A stretch of DNA of 58,139 nucleotides from Solirubrobacteraceae bacterium (GTDB taxonomy: Bacteria > Actinomycetota > Thermoleophilia > Solirubrobacterales > Solirubrobacteraceae): positions 1 to 58,139 of the forward strand of contig JAEMSV010000012.1 of assembly GCA_016462625.1 (NCBI GenBank), read 5' to 3'. Below, piece by piece: positions 35,857-44,219 of this stretch. The notes below the pieces were generated by a model. That model had not been told where the DNA came from and did no database searches. It saw nothing but the letters and a program-made list of their open reading frames with translations. Within the stretch, counting starts at the first letter, position 1; each line of letters starts with the position of its first letter. The translations under genes were made by a program, and so were the position numbers.

Positions 35857-37316
35857 CGGAGACCGAGTCGCCGGCCGACGCGGACGCGCAGCGCCTGGGC
35901 GAGCTGGGGTACACCCAGGAGCTGCACCGCGGGCTGCGGATCGCCGACAACGTCGCGCTGGGCTTCGCGACGATCTCGCCGGTCGTCGGCCTGTACGCGG
36001 TCCTCTTCGTGGGGATGGCGGTGGCCGGCCCGGCGTGGATCTGGGTCGTCCCCGTCGCCCTGCTGGGCCAGTGCCTGCTGCTGGCGGTGTACGCCGAGCT
36101 CGCGTCGGAGTTCCCGCTCGCCGGCGGCCCGTACCAGTGGAGCCGACGGCTGATCGGCGGCGCCTACGGCTGGGTCAGCGGCTGGGTCGCGGTGTGCTCG
36201 TACGCGGTTGCGAACACGACGATCGCGTACCTCGGTGCGCCGTGGCTGCTCGTGCTGCTGGGGATCGATGCGACGCCCGGCGCGGTGGTCGCCGCCGGTG
36301 CGCTGCTCGTGCTGGTGGGTGCGGCGCTGGGAGCCTTCGGCGTCGATCTCCTCGGCCGCGCGGTGCGGGTCGGCATCGTCGCGGAGATCGTCGCGTCGGT
36401 CGGCGTCGCGGTCGCGCTGCTGCTGGCGTTCCGCGAGCAGGACCTCGCGATCCTCACGGACACGCTCGGCGCCGAGGCCTCGTCGGGCGGCTCGGTGCTC
36501 GCCGCGATGCTCGCGGCGCTGGCGGTCGCGGGCTGGGTGTTCATCGGCTTCGACGCCTCCGTGGCGCTGGCGGAGGAGACGCACGACGCGACCCGCCACG
36601 TCCCGCGGGCGATCTGGGTCGCGCTGCTGAGCGTCGCGGCCGTGGTGATCCTCAACGCGGTTGCGACGACGCTCGCGCACCCCGACCTGGGCCGGGTCGT
36701 CGCGGGCGAGGACGTCGACCCGGTGACGACGGCGGTCGTCTCGTCGTTCGGCTCGTGGTCGACCAAGCCGTTCGCGGCCGTCGTGCTGCTCGCGTTCCTG
36801 GCGTGCGGGACGGCCGCACAGGCGCTCACCGCGCGGACGGTGTTCTCGATGGCGCGCGACGACGGGCTCCCGGGCTCGCCGATCCTGCGCCGGGTGGACC
36901 GGCGCGGGACGCCGGTCGGCGGGATCGCTGCCGCGACCGCGGTCGCGCTGCTCGGGCTGCTCCTCGGACTGGAGGCGACCGCCGCGGGCAGCCTGATCAC
37001 GTTCGGGACGGCGGCGGTCTACGTGTCGTTCTGGCTCGTCGCCGTCGCGGCGCTGGCCGCGCGGCTGCGCGGGAGCTGGGTCCCGTCCGGCCGCGTGCGG
37101 CTGGGGCGTCTCGGGGTCGCGGTGAACGTCGCGGCGGTCGCGTGGCTGACGTTCGAGACGATCAATATCGCCTGGCCGCGGGAGCTGCTCGCCCCGCCCG
37201 GCGCGCCGTGGTACCAGGTGTGGGCGGCACCGCTCGTGCTCGCGGTGATCGGGGCGGTCGGCGGCGTCTACCTGGCCGTCGCCCAACCGCACCGGCGCGA
37301 CGTACCCGGCGCATAG
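35853..37316 (+). CDS. APC-family amino-acid permease
   Basis: This 487-residue inner-membrane transporter has about 12 helices. The N-terminal ELGYTQELHRGLRIADNVALGFATISPVVGLY, EFPLAGGPYQWSRRL and GFDASVALAEETHDATRHVPRAI segments are typical of the amino acid/polyamine/organocation superfamily, in particular the GABA/choline/amine branch. The ATG at 35853 overlaps the stop of LAL regulator 2, indicating translational coupling. The actual substrate is unknown. Confidence 0.9.
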   Translation: MTETESPADADAQRLGELGYTQELHRGLRIADNVALGFATISPVVGLYAVLFVGMAVAGPAWIWVVPVALLGQCLLLAVYAELASEFPLAGGPYQWSRRLIGGAYGWVSGWVAVCSYAVANTTIAYLGAPWLLVLLGIDATPGAVVAAGALLVLVGAALGAFGVDLLGRAVRVGIVAEIVASVGVAVALLLAFREQDLAILTDTLGAEASSGGSVLAAMLAALAVAGWVFIGFDASVALAEETHDATRHVPRAIWVALLSVAAVVILNAVATTLAHPDLGRVVAGEDVDPVTTAVVSSFGSWSTKPFAAVVLLAFLACGTAAQALTARTVFSMARDDGLPGSPILRRVDRRGTPVGGIAAATAVALLGLLLGLEATAAGSLITFGTAAVYVSFWLVAVAALAARLRGSWVPSGRVRLGRLGVAVNVAAVAWLTFETINIAWPRELLAPPGAPWYQVWAAPLVLAVIGAVGGVYLAVAQPHRRDVPGA

Positions 37317-37327
37317 GATCGGCTCCA

Positions 37328-38254
37328 ATGGCGGCCGCGGCGGGACATCTGGCGAGCTTCGGGCGGTTCGTCCGCCACCGCGAGCGGCGCGTGCGGGAGG
37401 ACTCCGTCGCGATGCGCGAGCTGACCGGCGTGCCCCTGGACCTCCCTGCCGGACTGGAGATCGAGTGGCTGGGCGTCGCCGGCTACCGCCTGACCTGCGA
37501 GGGCCAGACGATCTACCTCGACCCGTACTTCTCGCGCGTCGCGCTGCGCGACGTGGTGCTCCGCCGTCCTGCGGTGCCCGACCCCGTGCTGCTCGAGCGC
37601 CACATCCAACCGGGCGGGTCCGTCCTCGGGGTGCTCGTCGGCCACACCCACTTCGACCACGCGATCGACGTGCCGGCCATCGCCTCGCGCCATGACTGCC
37701 CGGCCTTCGGGTCGTCGTCACTGCGCCAGCTCATGGCGCTGCACGGCCAGGCCGAGCGCGCGGTCGAGGTCGAGCCGCACCACCCGTACGAGCTCGGCCC
37801 CTTCACCGTGACGTTCGTGCCGAGCCTGCACTCCAAGCTCCTGCTCGGGTACAAGGTCCCGTACGACGGCGAGCTGACCTGCGAGCACCTCGACGGCCTC
37901 TCGGCGAACGCGTACAGGTGCGGGCAGGTCTACGGCATCCACATCGAGGTCGCGGGGGTGACGCTCTACCACCAGGGCAGCGCGAACCTCCTCGACGACG
38001 AGATCCGCCACCGCGGCGTCGACGTCTTCCTCGCGGGGATCGCGGGACGCAGCTTCACCCCGGACTACTGGCCGCGGATCATCGGCCGGCTCGAGCCGCG
38101 GGTGATCGTGGCGAGCCACTTCGACGACTTCTTCCTGCCGGTCGACGGCCCGATGGGGTTCTCGCTGAACGTGAACCTCGCCGCGTTCCCCGAGGAGATC
38201 GCCGCGGTGACGAAGGACGTCACCGTCGCCGCGATGCCTCTCGGTCAGCCCTGA
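37328..38254 (+). CDS. Metallo-beta-lactamase fold hydrolase (UlaG-like)
   Basis: This 308-residue cytoplasmic MBL-fold protein has the metal motif HTHFDH near residue 105 and YLDPYFSR in the second strand. A later DGP segment and ASHFDDFFLP near the C terminus may complete the site. It resembles the UlaG/YtnP-like lactonase and phosphodiesterase groups; the substrate is unknown. ATG at 37328 follows TAGGAT by 8 bp, a leaderless layout, and only 11 bp separate it from the permease. Its 3' end overlaps the convergent MFS gene by 10 bp. Confidence 0.83.
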   Translation: MAAAAGHLASFGRFVRHRERRVREDSVAMRELTGVPLDLPAGLEIEWLGVAGYRLTCEGQTIYLDPYFSRVALRDVVLRRPAVPDPVLLERHIQPGGSVLGVLVGHTHFDHAIDVPAIASRHDCPAFGSSSLRQLMALHGQAERAVEVEPHHPYELGPFTVTFVPSLHSKLLLGYKVPYDGELTCEHLDGLSANAYRCGQVYGIHIEVAGVTLYHQGSANLLDDEIRHRGVDVFLAGIAGRSFTPDYWPRIIGRLEPRVIVASHFDDFFLPVDGPMGFSLNVNLAAFPEEIAAVTKDVTVAAMPLGQP

Positions 38255-39822
38255 TCGGCCGAGTGGTACCCCTCGAGCAGCTGTAGCTCCTCGTCGTGCT
38301 TGGGGAAGAGGAAGAAGACCAGCGCGGCGCCGATGAGCACCGTGACGATCCCGGCGGTGTACGCCCAGTCGTCGCCGTCGACGAACGACTGCTGCGCGCC
38401 GGCGACGATCGCGTTGGCGTACTGCGGGTACTGCTCGGCCGTCGCCGAAGCGCTGGAGAACGACTTCGTCAGCTCGCTCTGCACCTGATCGGTGACCTTG
38501 TCGGCGTTCGGCGCCCCGGCGATCGCTGCGTTCACGGACATCGCGTAGCCGGCGGTCAGCAGCGCGCCGAAGATCGACTGCATGACCGCGCCGCCCAGGT
38601 CTCGCTGCAGGTCTGCGGTGCCTGACGCCATGCCGGCCTTCTTGACCGGGACCGCGTTGGTCAGCGACCGCGACGCCGGCGTGCCCGCGAGGCCGATCCC
38701 GATGCCGACGAAGATGTACCCCAGCGCGACGTGCCAGTACTGGGCGCCGTCGTCCCACAGGAGCAGCATCGTCACGAACCCGAGCAGGACGAAGACGTAG
38801 CCGGCGAGGAGCGTGAAGCGCGAGCCGTGGCTGTCGACGAGCTTCGCCGACAGGTTCGCGACCAGGATCATCGCGACGGCGGTGGGGAGGATCGCGAGGC
38901 CGGCGTCGAGCGTCGAGTAGCCGAGCACGTTCTGTAGGAACTGCTGGCCGATGAACAGGGCGCCGACGAGCGAGCCGAAGACGATCATGCCGCCGATCGC
39001 CGCGATCCAGAAGATCCGCCGCCCGGCGATGTGCAGGTCGAAGAGCGGGACCGTGACCCGGCGCTGGCGGAAGACGAACGCCGCCGCCGCGACGATGCCG
39101 ACCGCGCCGAGGGCGAGCGCGACGTCGAGGCTTCCGGGCAGCGCGGCGAAGTTGATGGCCAGCACCAGCGCGGCGATCATGATCGCCGAGAGGATGCCGC
39201 CGATGTTGTCGACGGGCTCGGTGGACTCGTTGACGTGGGCGGGCACCACGAGCTGGGCCATGACCAGCGCGATGACCGCGAGCGGCGTGGTGATGAGGAA
39301 GACCGACCCCCAGTCGAAGCTCTCCAGCAGCGCGCCTGCGACGACCGGTCCGGCCGCGGAGAACGCGCCGCCGAGGGCCGACCACAGCGCGATCGACTTC
39401 GTCCGCCCCGTGCCGGACCACAGCGCCGTGATGAGCGCGAGCGTGGTCGGGTAGGCCATGCCCGCGGCGACGCCGCCGAGCAGCCGGCCGAAGAACAGCA
39501 CCTCGATCGACGGGGCGAGGCCGGCGATCAGCGCGGCCGGAATCGAGATCGCCATGCCGAGGACCAGCATCATCTTGCGGCCGTAGCGGTCGCCGAGCGC
39601 GCCGAGGTACAGGACCGACGCGGCGAGGCCGAGCGAGAAGCCGACGGCCACGAGGTTCAGGCCGGTCTGGCCGGCGTCGAACGCCTTGCCGATGTCCGGG
39701 AGCGCGACGTTCGCGACGGACAGGTTCAGGTTGGCGACCGTCGCGACGGCGATGAGCGCGATGAGGACGAGTCCCGCGCGCTGCGGAGCGTCACCGGTGG
39801 CAGGCGGTGGAGGAGTGCTCAT
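38245..39822 (-). CDS. MFS efflux transporter, DHA2 family (second copy)
   Basis: This is a 525-residue, about 14-helix drug:proton antiporter. NLSVANVALPDIGKAF in helix 1, LGALGDRYGRKMML in loop 2-3 and ALGGAFSAAGPVVAGALLES in helix 5 are the family motifs. It is longer than the copy at 25899-27320 because of an extracytoplasmic insertion before the last helix (SELTKSFSSASATAEQYPQ). TACGAT (complement of 39832-39837) lies 9 bp before the ATG. No dedicated regulator adjoins it; a small membrane protein is divergent. The substrate is unknown. Confidence 0.9.
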   Translation of the reverse strand: MSTPPPPATGDAPQRAGLVLIALIAVATVANLNLSVANVALPDIGKAFDAGQTGLNLVAVGFSLGLAASVLYLGALGDRYGRKMMLVLGMAISIPAALIAGLAPSIEVLFFGRLLGGVAAGMAYPTTLALITALWSGTGRTKSIALWSALGGAFSAAGPVVAGALLESFDWGSVFLITTPLAVIALVMAQLVVPAHVNESTEPVDNIGGILSAIMIAALVLAINFAALPGSLDVALALGAVGIVAAAAFVFRQRRVTVPLFDLHIAGRRIFWIAAIGGMIVFGSLVGALFIGQQFLQNVLGYSTLDAGLAILPTAVAMILVANLSAKLVDSHGSRFTLLAGYVFVLLGFVTMLLLWDDGAQYWHVALGYIFVGIGIGLAGTPASRSLTNAVPVKKAGMASGTADLQRDLGGAVMQSIFGALLTAGYAMSVNAAIAGAPNADKVTDQVQSELTKSFSSASATAEQYPQYANAIVAGAQQSFVDGDDWAYTAGIVTVLIGAALVFFLFPKHDEELQLLEGYHSADQG

Positions 39823-39861
39823 GCGGCGGGGATCGTACGCGGTCCTGGGTAGGGTCCGCGC

Positions 39862-40266
39862 ATGTCCACCACGCCTCCGCCTCCGCCGGGTACCCCCGAC
39901 CCGAACGATCCGACCCGGCAGATGAACGTCCCGCCGGGCGATCAGCCGCCTCCCGGGGGCCCGCCGCCGTCCGGTGAGAACGGCAGCAAGAACTGGGCGA
40001 TCGCCCTCGGTGTCGGACTCGTGCTCGCGATCGGCGTGCTCGTCGCGGTGCTCGTCACGGGCGACGACGACAGCGACACGAGCACCACGCCCACCGCGCC
40101 CGCGGCGCAGACGATCACCGAGCGCGTGGAGACGCAGGTCCAGACCGTCACCGCACCGGCACAGACCATCACCGCGCCCGCGGTCACCGTGACGACGCCG
40201 AGCAGCGGCGGCGAGACCGTCACGGCTCCGGGGGCCGAGGGCGGCGCGACCGTCGAGGTCCCGTAG
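39862..40266 (+). CDS. Small single-TM protein with Pro-rich N terminus and Thr-rich C terminus
   Basis: This 134-residue protein has a Pro/Gly-rich cytoplasmic head (about 1-40), one membrane helix at about 45-67 (WAIALGVGLVLAIGVLVAVLV) and an acidic, Thr/Ala/Val-rich extracytoplasmic tail with repeated TVTAPAQTITAP-like units. No enzyme motif is visible. Such proteins are common and uncharacterised in actinobacteria. TAGGGT ends 6 bp before the ATG, so transcription may be leaderless and divergent from the DHA2 pump. Confidence 0.75.
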   Translation: MSTTPPPPPGTPDPNDPTRQMNVPPGDQPPPGGPPPSGENGSKNWAIALGVGLVLAIGVLVAVLVTGDDDSDTSTTPTAPAAQTITERVETQVQTVTAPAQTITAPAVTVTTPSSGGETVTAPGAEGGATVEVP

Positions 40267-40270
40267 CTCG

Positions 40271-40879
40271 CTAGATCGTCTGACGCAGGAGCGCCGGCGT
40301 GAGCCGGCGCACGTGCGCCAGCAGCCGCTCGTGCGTGGCCTCGGGGTCGGTGAGGCGCAGGCGCAGCAGCTCGTCGCCGGCGGCGTTGAGAATGTGCGCG
40401 GTGTACTCCGGGTCGGGCAGGTCCGGGTTGATGGCGAGCAGCACGTTCATGAAGTACTCGCGGACGAACGACTGCGCCTCCGTGAGCCGCGCGTGCAGCT
40501 CCGGCGGCGCGCCCTGGGGCGGGAAGAGGAACAGCCGCCACGTCGCGGGGTGGGCGTCGACGGCGCGCAGGACCTCCGCGAACGCGTGGGTGAACGCGCC
40601 GTCGCCCTCGGCGGGCTCGGGGCTCTCGGCGACGGCCTCGGCGAAGCGCGTGCCCGCGCGCCCGGCCTCGCGGTCGACGAGCGCGACGAACAGCCCGGGC
40701 AGGTCACCGAACTGCTGGTACAGGACGGTGCGCGAGACGCCGGCCTCCTTGGCGATGCGGTTCAGCGTCGCGGCATGGAAGCCCTCGGTGTCGACGATGG
40801 CGTGCGTGATGTCGAGGATCTGCTCGTGGCGGTCCTCGGCGCTCATCCGCCGCCGGCGCGGCTGTGTCTGCGTGGACAT
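40271..40879 (-). CDS. TetR-family transcriptional regulator
   Basis: This is a 202-residue repressor. An Arg-rich start is followed by the helix-turn-helix (ILDITHAIVDTEGFHAATLNRIAKEAGVSRTVLYQQFGDLPGL) and a helical ligand domain. It is divergent from the MpaB-like gene with only 42 bp between starts, and that gap contains a perfect inverted repeat. It most likely represses itself and the MpaB-like gene. The ligand is unknown. Its stop lies 4 bp from that of the convergent small membrane protein gene. Confidence 0.9.
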   Translation of the reverse strand: MSTQTQPRRRRMSAEDRHEQILDITHAIVDTEGFHAATLNRIAKEAGVSRTVLYQQFGDLPGLFVALVDREAGRAGTRFAEAVAESPEPAEGDGAFTHAFAEVLRAVDAHPATWRLFLFPPQGAPPELHARLTEAQSFVREYFMNVLLAINPDLPDPEYTAHILNAAGDELLRLRLTDPEATHERLLAHVRRLTPALLRQTI

Positions 40880-40882
40880 CGC

Positions 40883-40912
40883 TTGACGACCTAACTTACA
40901 CCACGTAAGTTA
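40883..40912. promoter_or_regulatory. TetR operator and promoter of the MpaB-like gene
   Basis: TAACTTAC (40892-40899) and GTAAGTTA (40905-40912) form a perfect inverted repeat around ACCAC. On the plus strand TTGACG (40883-40888), a 17-bp spacer and TAAGTT (40906-40911) make a good promoter, so the operator spans spacer and -10. The ATG follows 10 bp after the -10. Confidence 0.8.
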
Positions 40913-40921
40913 CATGGCAAC

Positions 40922-42268
40922 ATGTACCAGAGTCTGCACTACCCGGAGCTCGCCGAGCGCGTCCACGGCCAGAAGGAGCTGCAGCCGCGGCTCTACGGCG
41001 ACGTGGACTTCACCGCGCAGCCCTACCGGCTCGCGACCGAGCTGGAAGACGAGTCCTCACTGCCCGGCTGGGTCGCCCCGCGCGCGCCGATCCTCGCCGA
41101 CGAGCGCGTCGTCGAGCTGATGAGCACCGCCACGATGCTCGGAGACGTCGTCGCGGACCCGTACGCGTCGCTCATGGCCGAGCGCAGCTTCAAGGGCCTG
41201 ATCGACATGCTCAAGCAGGCCTGCCGCGAAGGCGTCGAGTCCGTCGCCGACGCGCCGCCGGAGCTCGATGCGTTCATCAAGTCGATGGAGCACACGCCGG
41301 ACTGGCTGGAGATGGACCTCGTGCGCGAGGGCGCGCGCGTGGAACGCATCCCGATGGCGTTCCTCGCTCCCTTCGTCACCCGCGGCGCCTTCGTCGCCAC
41401 GTTCCTGAACACGTACGCTGCGCTGCCGATGGCGCTCACCGGCGCGCTCGGCGGCGCGAAGGCCTCGCGGCGCGTCAACGAGACGTCGAGCTTCTTCACG
41501 GTCACGACCCTGCCCGGCGCGCTCGATCGCGAGGGGCCCGGATTCGAGGCGGCCGCCATGGTCCGCCTGATGCACTCGATGGTCCGGTACAACGCGCTGA
41601 AGAAGTCCGATCGGTGGGACCGCGACATCTTCGGCATCCCGGTTCCGCAGCTCGACCAGATGCCGGCCGGGCTCATCAACATCTACCTGCTCGCCGCCCA
41701 GGCCAAGCGCCAGGGGCGCGACGAGTTCAACGAGCAGGAGCGCGCGGTCGTCGAGTTCTGTCGCTACCGCTGCTACCTGCTCGGTCTGCCCGAGGAGCTG
41801 TTGCCGCGCACGCCGCAGGAGACGCTGCACATGATGCACGCGCGTGCCGCGCTGCTGCGCGACGGCTTCGACGACGAGACGTGCGGCGGGCTGGTCCGCG
41901 CGACCATGGCCGCGTACCTCCGGGCCGACGACACGCCGTTCGACCGGGTGGCCGAACGGGTGGAGAAGAGCTACAGCAAGGCGTTCTTCATCCGCAGCTT
42001 CACGGGCAACAACCGCAAGAAGGCGGAGGAGATGGGCGTGGACTTCGGTGTCGCCGACGTCGCGACCGTCGCCGCCACCGCGCCGTTCGTGATCGGCCGC
42101 TTCGTCGCGGTGACCGCCGCGAGCAAGGTTCCGATCCTGCGCAACCTCGCCGACTCGTACGCGATCCGCACGCTGAAGAAGCGGCTGGCTACGTACGGCC
42201 ACGCGGAGTTCACCACGGACTCGTCGACCTACACCCCCGTCGCGAAGCCGCTGGCCGGTAACGCCTAA
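40922..42268 (+). CDS. MpaB/Lcp-like oxygenase family protein (DUF2236)
   Basis: This 448-residue protein of the DUF2236 family includes the latex-clearing oxygenase Lcp and MpaB. Family landmarks are RGAFVATFLNTYAALP, RRVNETSSFFTVT and MVRLMHSMVRYN with the putative haem-ligand His. No signal peptide is obvious, unlike secreted Lcp. It may be a haem-dependent oxygenase acting on an isoprenoid or other hydrophobic substrate; this is inference. Expression is probably controlled by the divergent TetR protein. Its TAA overlaps the DyP stop (CTAA, 42265-42268). Confidence 0.82.
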   Translation: MYQSLHYPELAERVHGQKELQPRLYGDVDFTAQPYRLATELEDESSLPGWVAPRAPILADERVVELMSTATMLGDVVADPYASLMAERSFKGLIDMLKQACREGVESVADAPPELDAFIKSMEHTPDWLEMDLVREGARVERIPMAFLAPFVTRGAFVATFLNTYAALPMALTGALGGAKASRRVNETSSFFTVTTLPGALDREGPGFEAAAMVRLMHSMVRYNALKKSDRWDRDIFGIPVPQLDQMPAGLINIYLLAAQAKRQGRDEFNEQERAVVEFCRYRCYLLGLPEELLPRTPQETLHMMHARAALLRDGFDDETCGGLVRATMAAYLRADDTPFDRVAERVEKSYSKAFFIRSFTGNNRKKAEEMGVDFGVADVATVAATAPFVIGRFVAVTAASKVPILRNLADSYAIRTLKKRLATYGHAEFTTDSSTYTPVAKPLAGNA

Positions 42269-43653
42269 GCGATCCCGTCGGCGAGCGCGGCCAGCGCCGC
42301 GATCCCCGGCGCGAAGAGGTACTCGCCCGCCCGGGTCGTGACGAACGGCCCCTGCGGGGAGAGGTAGAACGGGGCGTCGGGCGGGTGCGCCTGGATCACC
42401 ATGCTCCCGCCGTTGGCACCGCCGAGCAAGTAGTCGGAGTCGTGGCCCAGGCCGAAGATGTTGCCGTCGTTGAGCCACTGCACCTGGATGCCCTCGAACT
42501 GGCGCGAGATGCTCGCGTTGAAGCAGACGAACACGAGGCCGCGGTCGGTGCCGTCGTCCTGGGTGACGCCCTCGGGGAGCGGCTCGCCGTACGGCATGCC
42601 GCGCCGGATGATGCGGTGGCGGAAGCTCAGACGGCCCTCGAACCCGAGTGCGTCGCGCGGGTTCGAGCGGCGCACGTGCGCGCCGAGCGGGCAGCGCGCG
42701 CCGTCGGCGTCGGGCCCGTCGTAGGTGAAGTCGTTGGCACCTCGGGCGCGGCCGTCGAAGCCGTCCGGCGCGCGGTCGGGATGCGTGACGAGCGGCGCGC
42801 CGTCGTCCCAGCGCCCGACGACCTTCGCCCGCAGCTCCCGCTCGCCGCCGGGATACCGCGCGGCGGCCGCGCGGACGGTCCGCCGGAAGAGCGCGACGTC
42901 CTGGCGGAGCTTGCGCCAGACCATGTAGGTCCCGCTGCGCCCGAGCGGGTCCGCGGGCGCGTTCGGCAGGCCGCCGGCGGAGTCGACGCGAGAGTCCTCG
43001 TCGGGGTATCCGAGGATGAACTCGCCGGGAGCCAGCGCCCGCCAGCCGCCGTCCTCGAGCGGAACGCCGCCGCCGGCCGCCTTGTCGTCGGTGATCCCCT
43101 CGACCGCGGGCTGCGCGAACCCGTCGGCGAAGCCGAAGTGCTCGCGGGATCCGTCGAGCAGCTGCGCGTGCTGCTCGGCGACGACGTGCAGGCCGAAGCG
43201 CACGACCTCCTCGCGGACGTCGCCCAGCGCGGCCTCGAGCTCGCGCTCGCCGAGCGCGTTGACCGTCACGAGCGCGTGCGCGGCGCCGCGGCCGAAGCCC
43301 TCGTCCCACGTGCTCGGCGCGCTGGGCCCGGTGTCGCCGAGGACCTCCGCGCGCCCAGCCATGCCCTCGAGGAACTCCGCGCTGAACGTCTTCATCGCCC
43401 GCTCGGGGACCCCGAGCTTGCGCAGGCCGGCCGCGGTGAACGCGAGGTTGATCGCGCGCGGCGGGCGCTCGGAGGACGGGCGCAGCACGGCGGTCGTCAC
43501 GTGCTCGAGCATCGCGCCCACCCAGTCGCGCCCGCGCGTCGGCTCGTCGATCCCGACGAACACGTAGGTGGTGCGCGTGTACGCGTTTCCGTGGGCGAGG
43601 AGGATGTCGCCCTGGATGTCGTGGAGGTCCAGCGCGACGGCCGTGGGGCTCAT
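42265..43653 (-). CDS. DyP-type haem peroxidase
   Basis: This 462-residue dye-decolourising peroxidase has the distal motif GFADG with Asp177, the proximal haem ligand His326 in CPLGAHVRRSNPRD, and an Arg near 350 in HRIIRRGMPYG. There is no Tat or Sec signal, so it should be cytoplasmic or packed in a complex; no encapsulin gene is in the window. It uses peroxide to oxidise dyes, phenolics or a specific partner. The ATG overlaps the TGA of the preceding unknown gene (ATGA, 43650-43653) with GGAG upstream, so it is the third gene of a coupled operon. Confidence 0.92.
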   Translation of the reverse strand: MSPTAVALDLHDIQGDILLAHGNAYTRTTYVFVGIDEPTRGRDWVGAMLEHVTTAVLRPSSERPPRAINLAFTAAGLRKLGVPERAMKTFSAEFLEGMAGRAEVLGDTGPSAPSTWDEGFGRGAAHALVTVNALGERELEAALGDVREEVVRFGLHVVAEQHAQLLDGSREHFGFADGFAQPAVEGITDDKAAGGGVPLEDGGWRALAPGEFILGYPDEDSRVDSAGGLPNAPADPLGRSGTYMVWRKLRQDVALFRRTVRAAAARYPGGERELRAKVVGRWDDGAPLVTHPDRAPDGFDGRARGANDFTYDGPDADGARCPLGAHVRRSNPRDALGFEGRLSFRHRIIRRGMPYGEPLPEGVTQDDGTDRGLVFVCFNASISRQFEGIQVQWLNDGNIFGLGHDSDYLLGGANGGSMVIQAHPPDAPFYLSPQGPFVTTRAGEYLFAPGIAALAALADGIA

Positions 43654-44219
43654 CCGGGGATCTCCGTGAGGAACGCCTGCTGGAGCTCGGCGGGGCTCAT
43701 CGTGTGCGCATCCACGGCGAGGCGGCGCATCGTCCGCTGGTGCGCCAGCACCCGCCGGACGTCGGGCACCCGCCACTCCGGGTAGGCGCTGAAGAACAGG
43801 CCGCTGTCGATCTGGTTGTGGCGCAGGTAGGCCACGAGCTCGGGGCCCGACGACGGGATCGGCGCGCCGATGCAGTGGCGGTAGATCCGCTCGGTGATCG
43901 GGCCGAGCTCGGTCGTCAGCTGCTCGAGATAGGAGTCGGGCTCGCCGTCGACGCAGCAGGTGAAGAGCAGGTACTGGCAGCCGAGCCGGTCCTCGTGGGG
44001 CTGGCCCTTGGCGGTGACGAAGTCCTCGCAGATGACGAAGCGCGCGAAGTGCGTGCGGTCGAGCTGCTCGAACGGGCTGGCGTCGTCGTGGTCGCGCAGG
44101 GCTTCGAGCGTGGCGCGCAGCATGTCCTCGGCGCCGGGCCGGATCGGCGTGACGAACATCAGCGCGTAGGCCTGGCCGGCGCGGTTCGGGTCGCGGATCG
44201 CCTCGAGGTCTAGAAGCAT
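43650..44219 (-). CDS. Unknown protein, DyP-associated, paralog B
   Basis: This 189-residue protein of unknown function is a diverged paralog of the upstream gene (44210-44818). They share THFARF/IHFARW, strand-then-DG or NG motifs (LLFTCCVDGEPDSYL versus LYFESNFNGGWEEYI), FFSAYPE/FYSAYPE and a final MSPAELQQAF/MSPEEFSEAF. The alternation of strands and helices suggests a ferredoxin-like alpha/beta-barrel fold, the same class as DyP halves. GAGGGG precedes the ATG, which overlaps the upstream frame by 10 bp; its stop overlaps the DyP start. Probably a DyP partner or substrate-binding subunit. Confidence 0.75.
   Translation of the reverse strand: MLLDLEAIRDPNRAGQAYALMFVTPIRPGAEDMLRATLEALRDHDDASPFEQLDRTHFARFVICEDFVTAKGQPHEDRLGCQYLLFTCCVDGEPDSYLEQLTTELGPITERIYRHCIGAPIPSSGPELVAYLRHNQIDSGLFFSAYPEWRVPDVRRVLAHQRTMRRLAVDAHTMSPAELQQAFLTEIPG

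Noticed and set aside
40914..41120. Alternative gene starting at ATG 40914
   Set aside because: The out-of-frame product is Arg/Ser-rich low complexity; the frame from 40922 encodes a recognisable DUF2236 protein.
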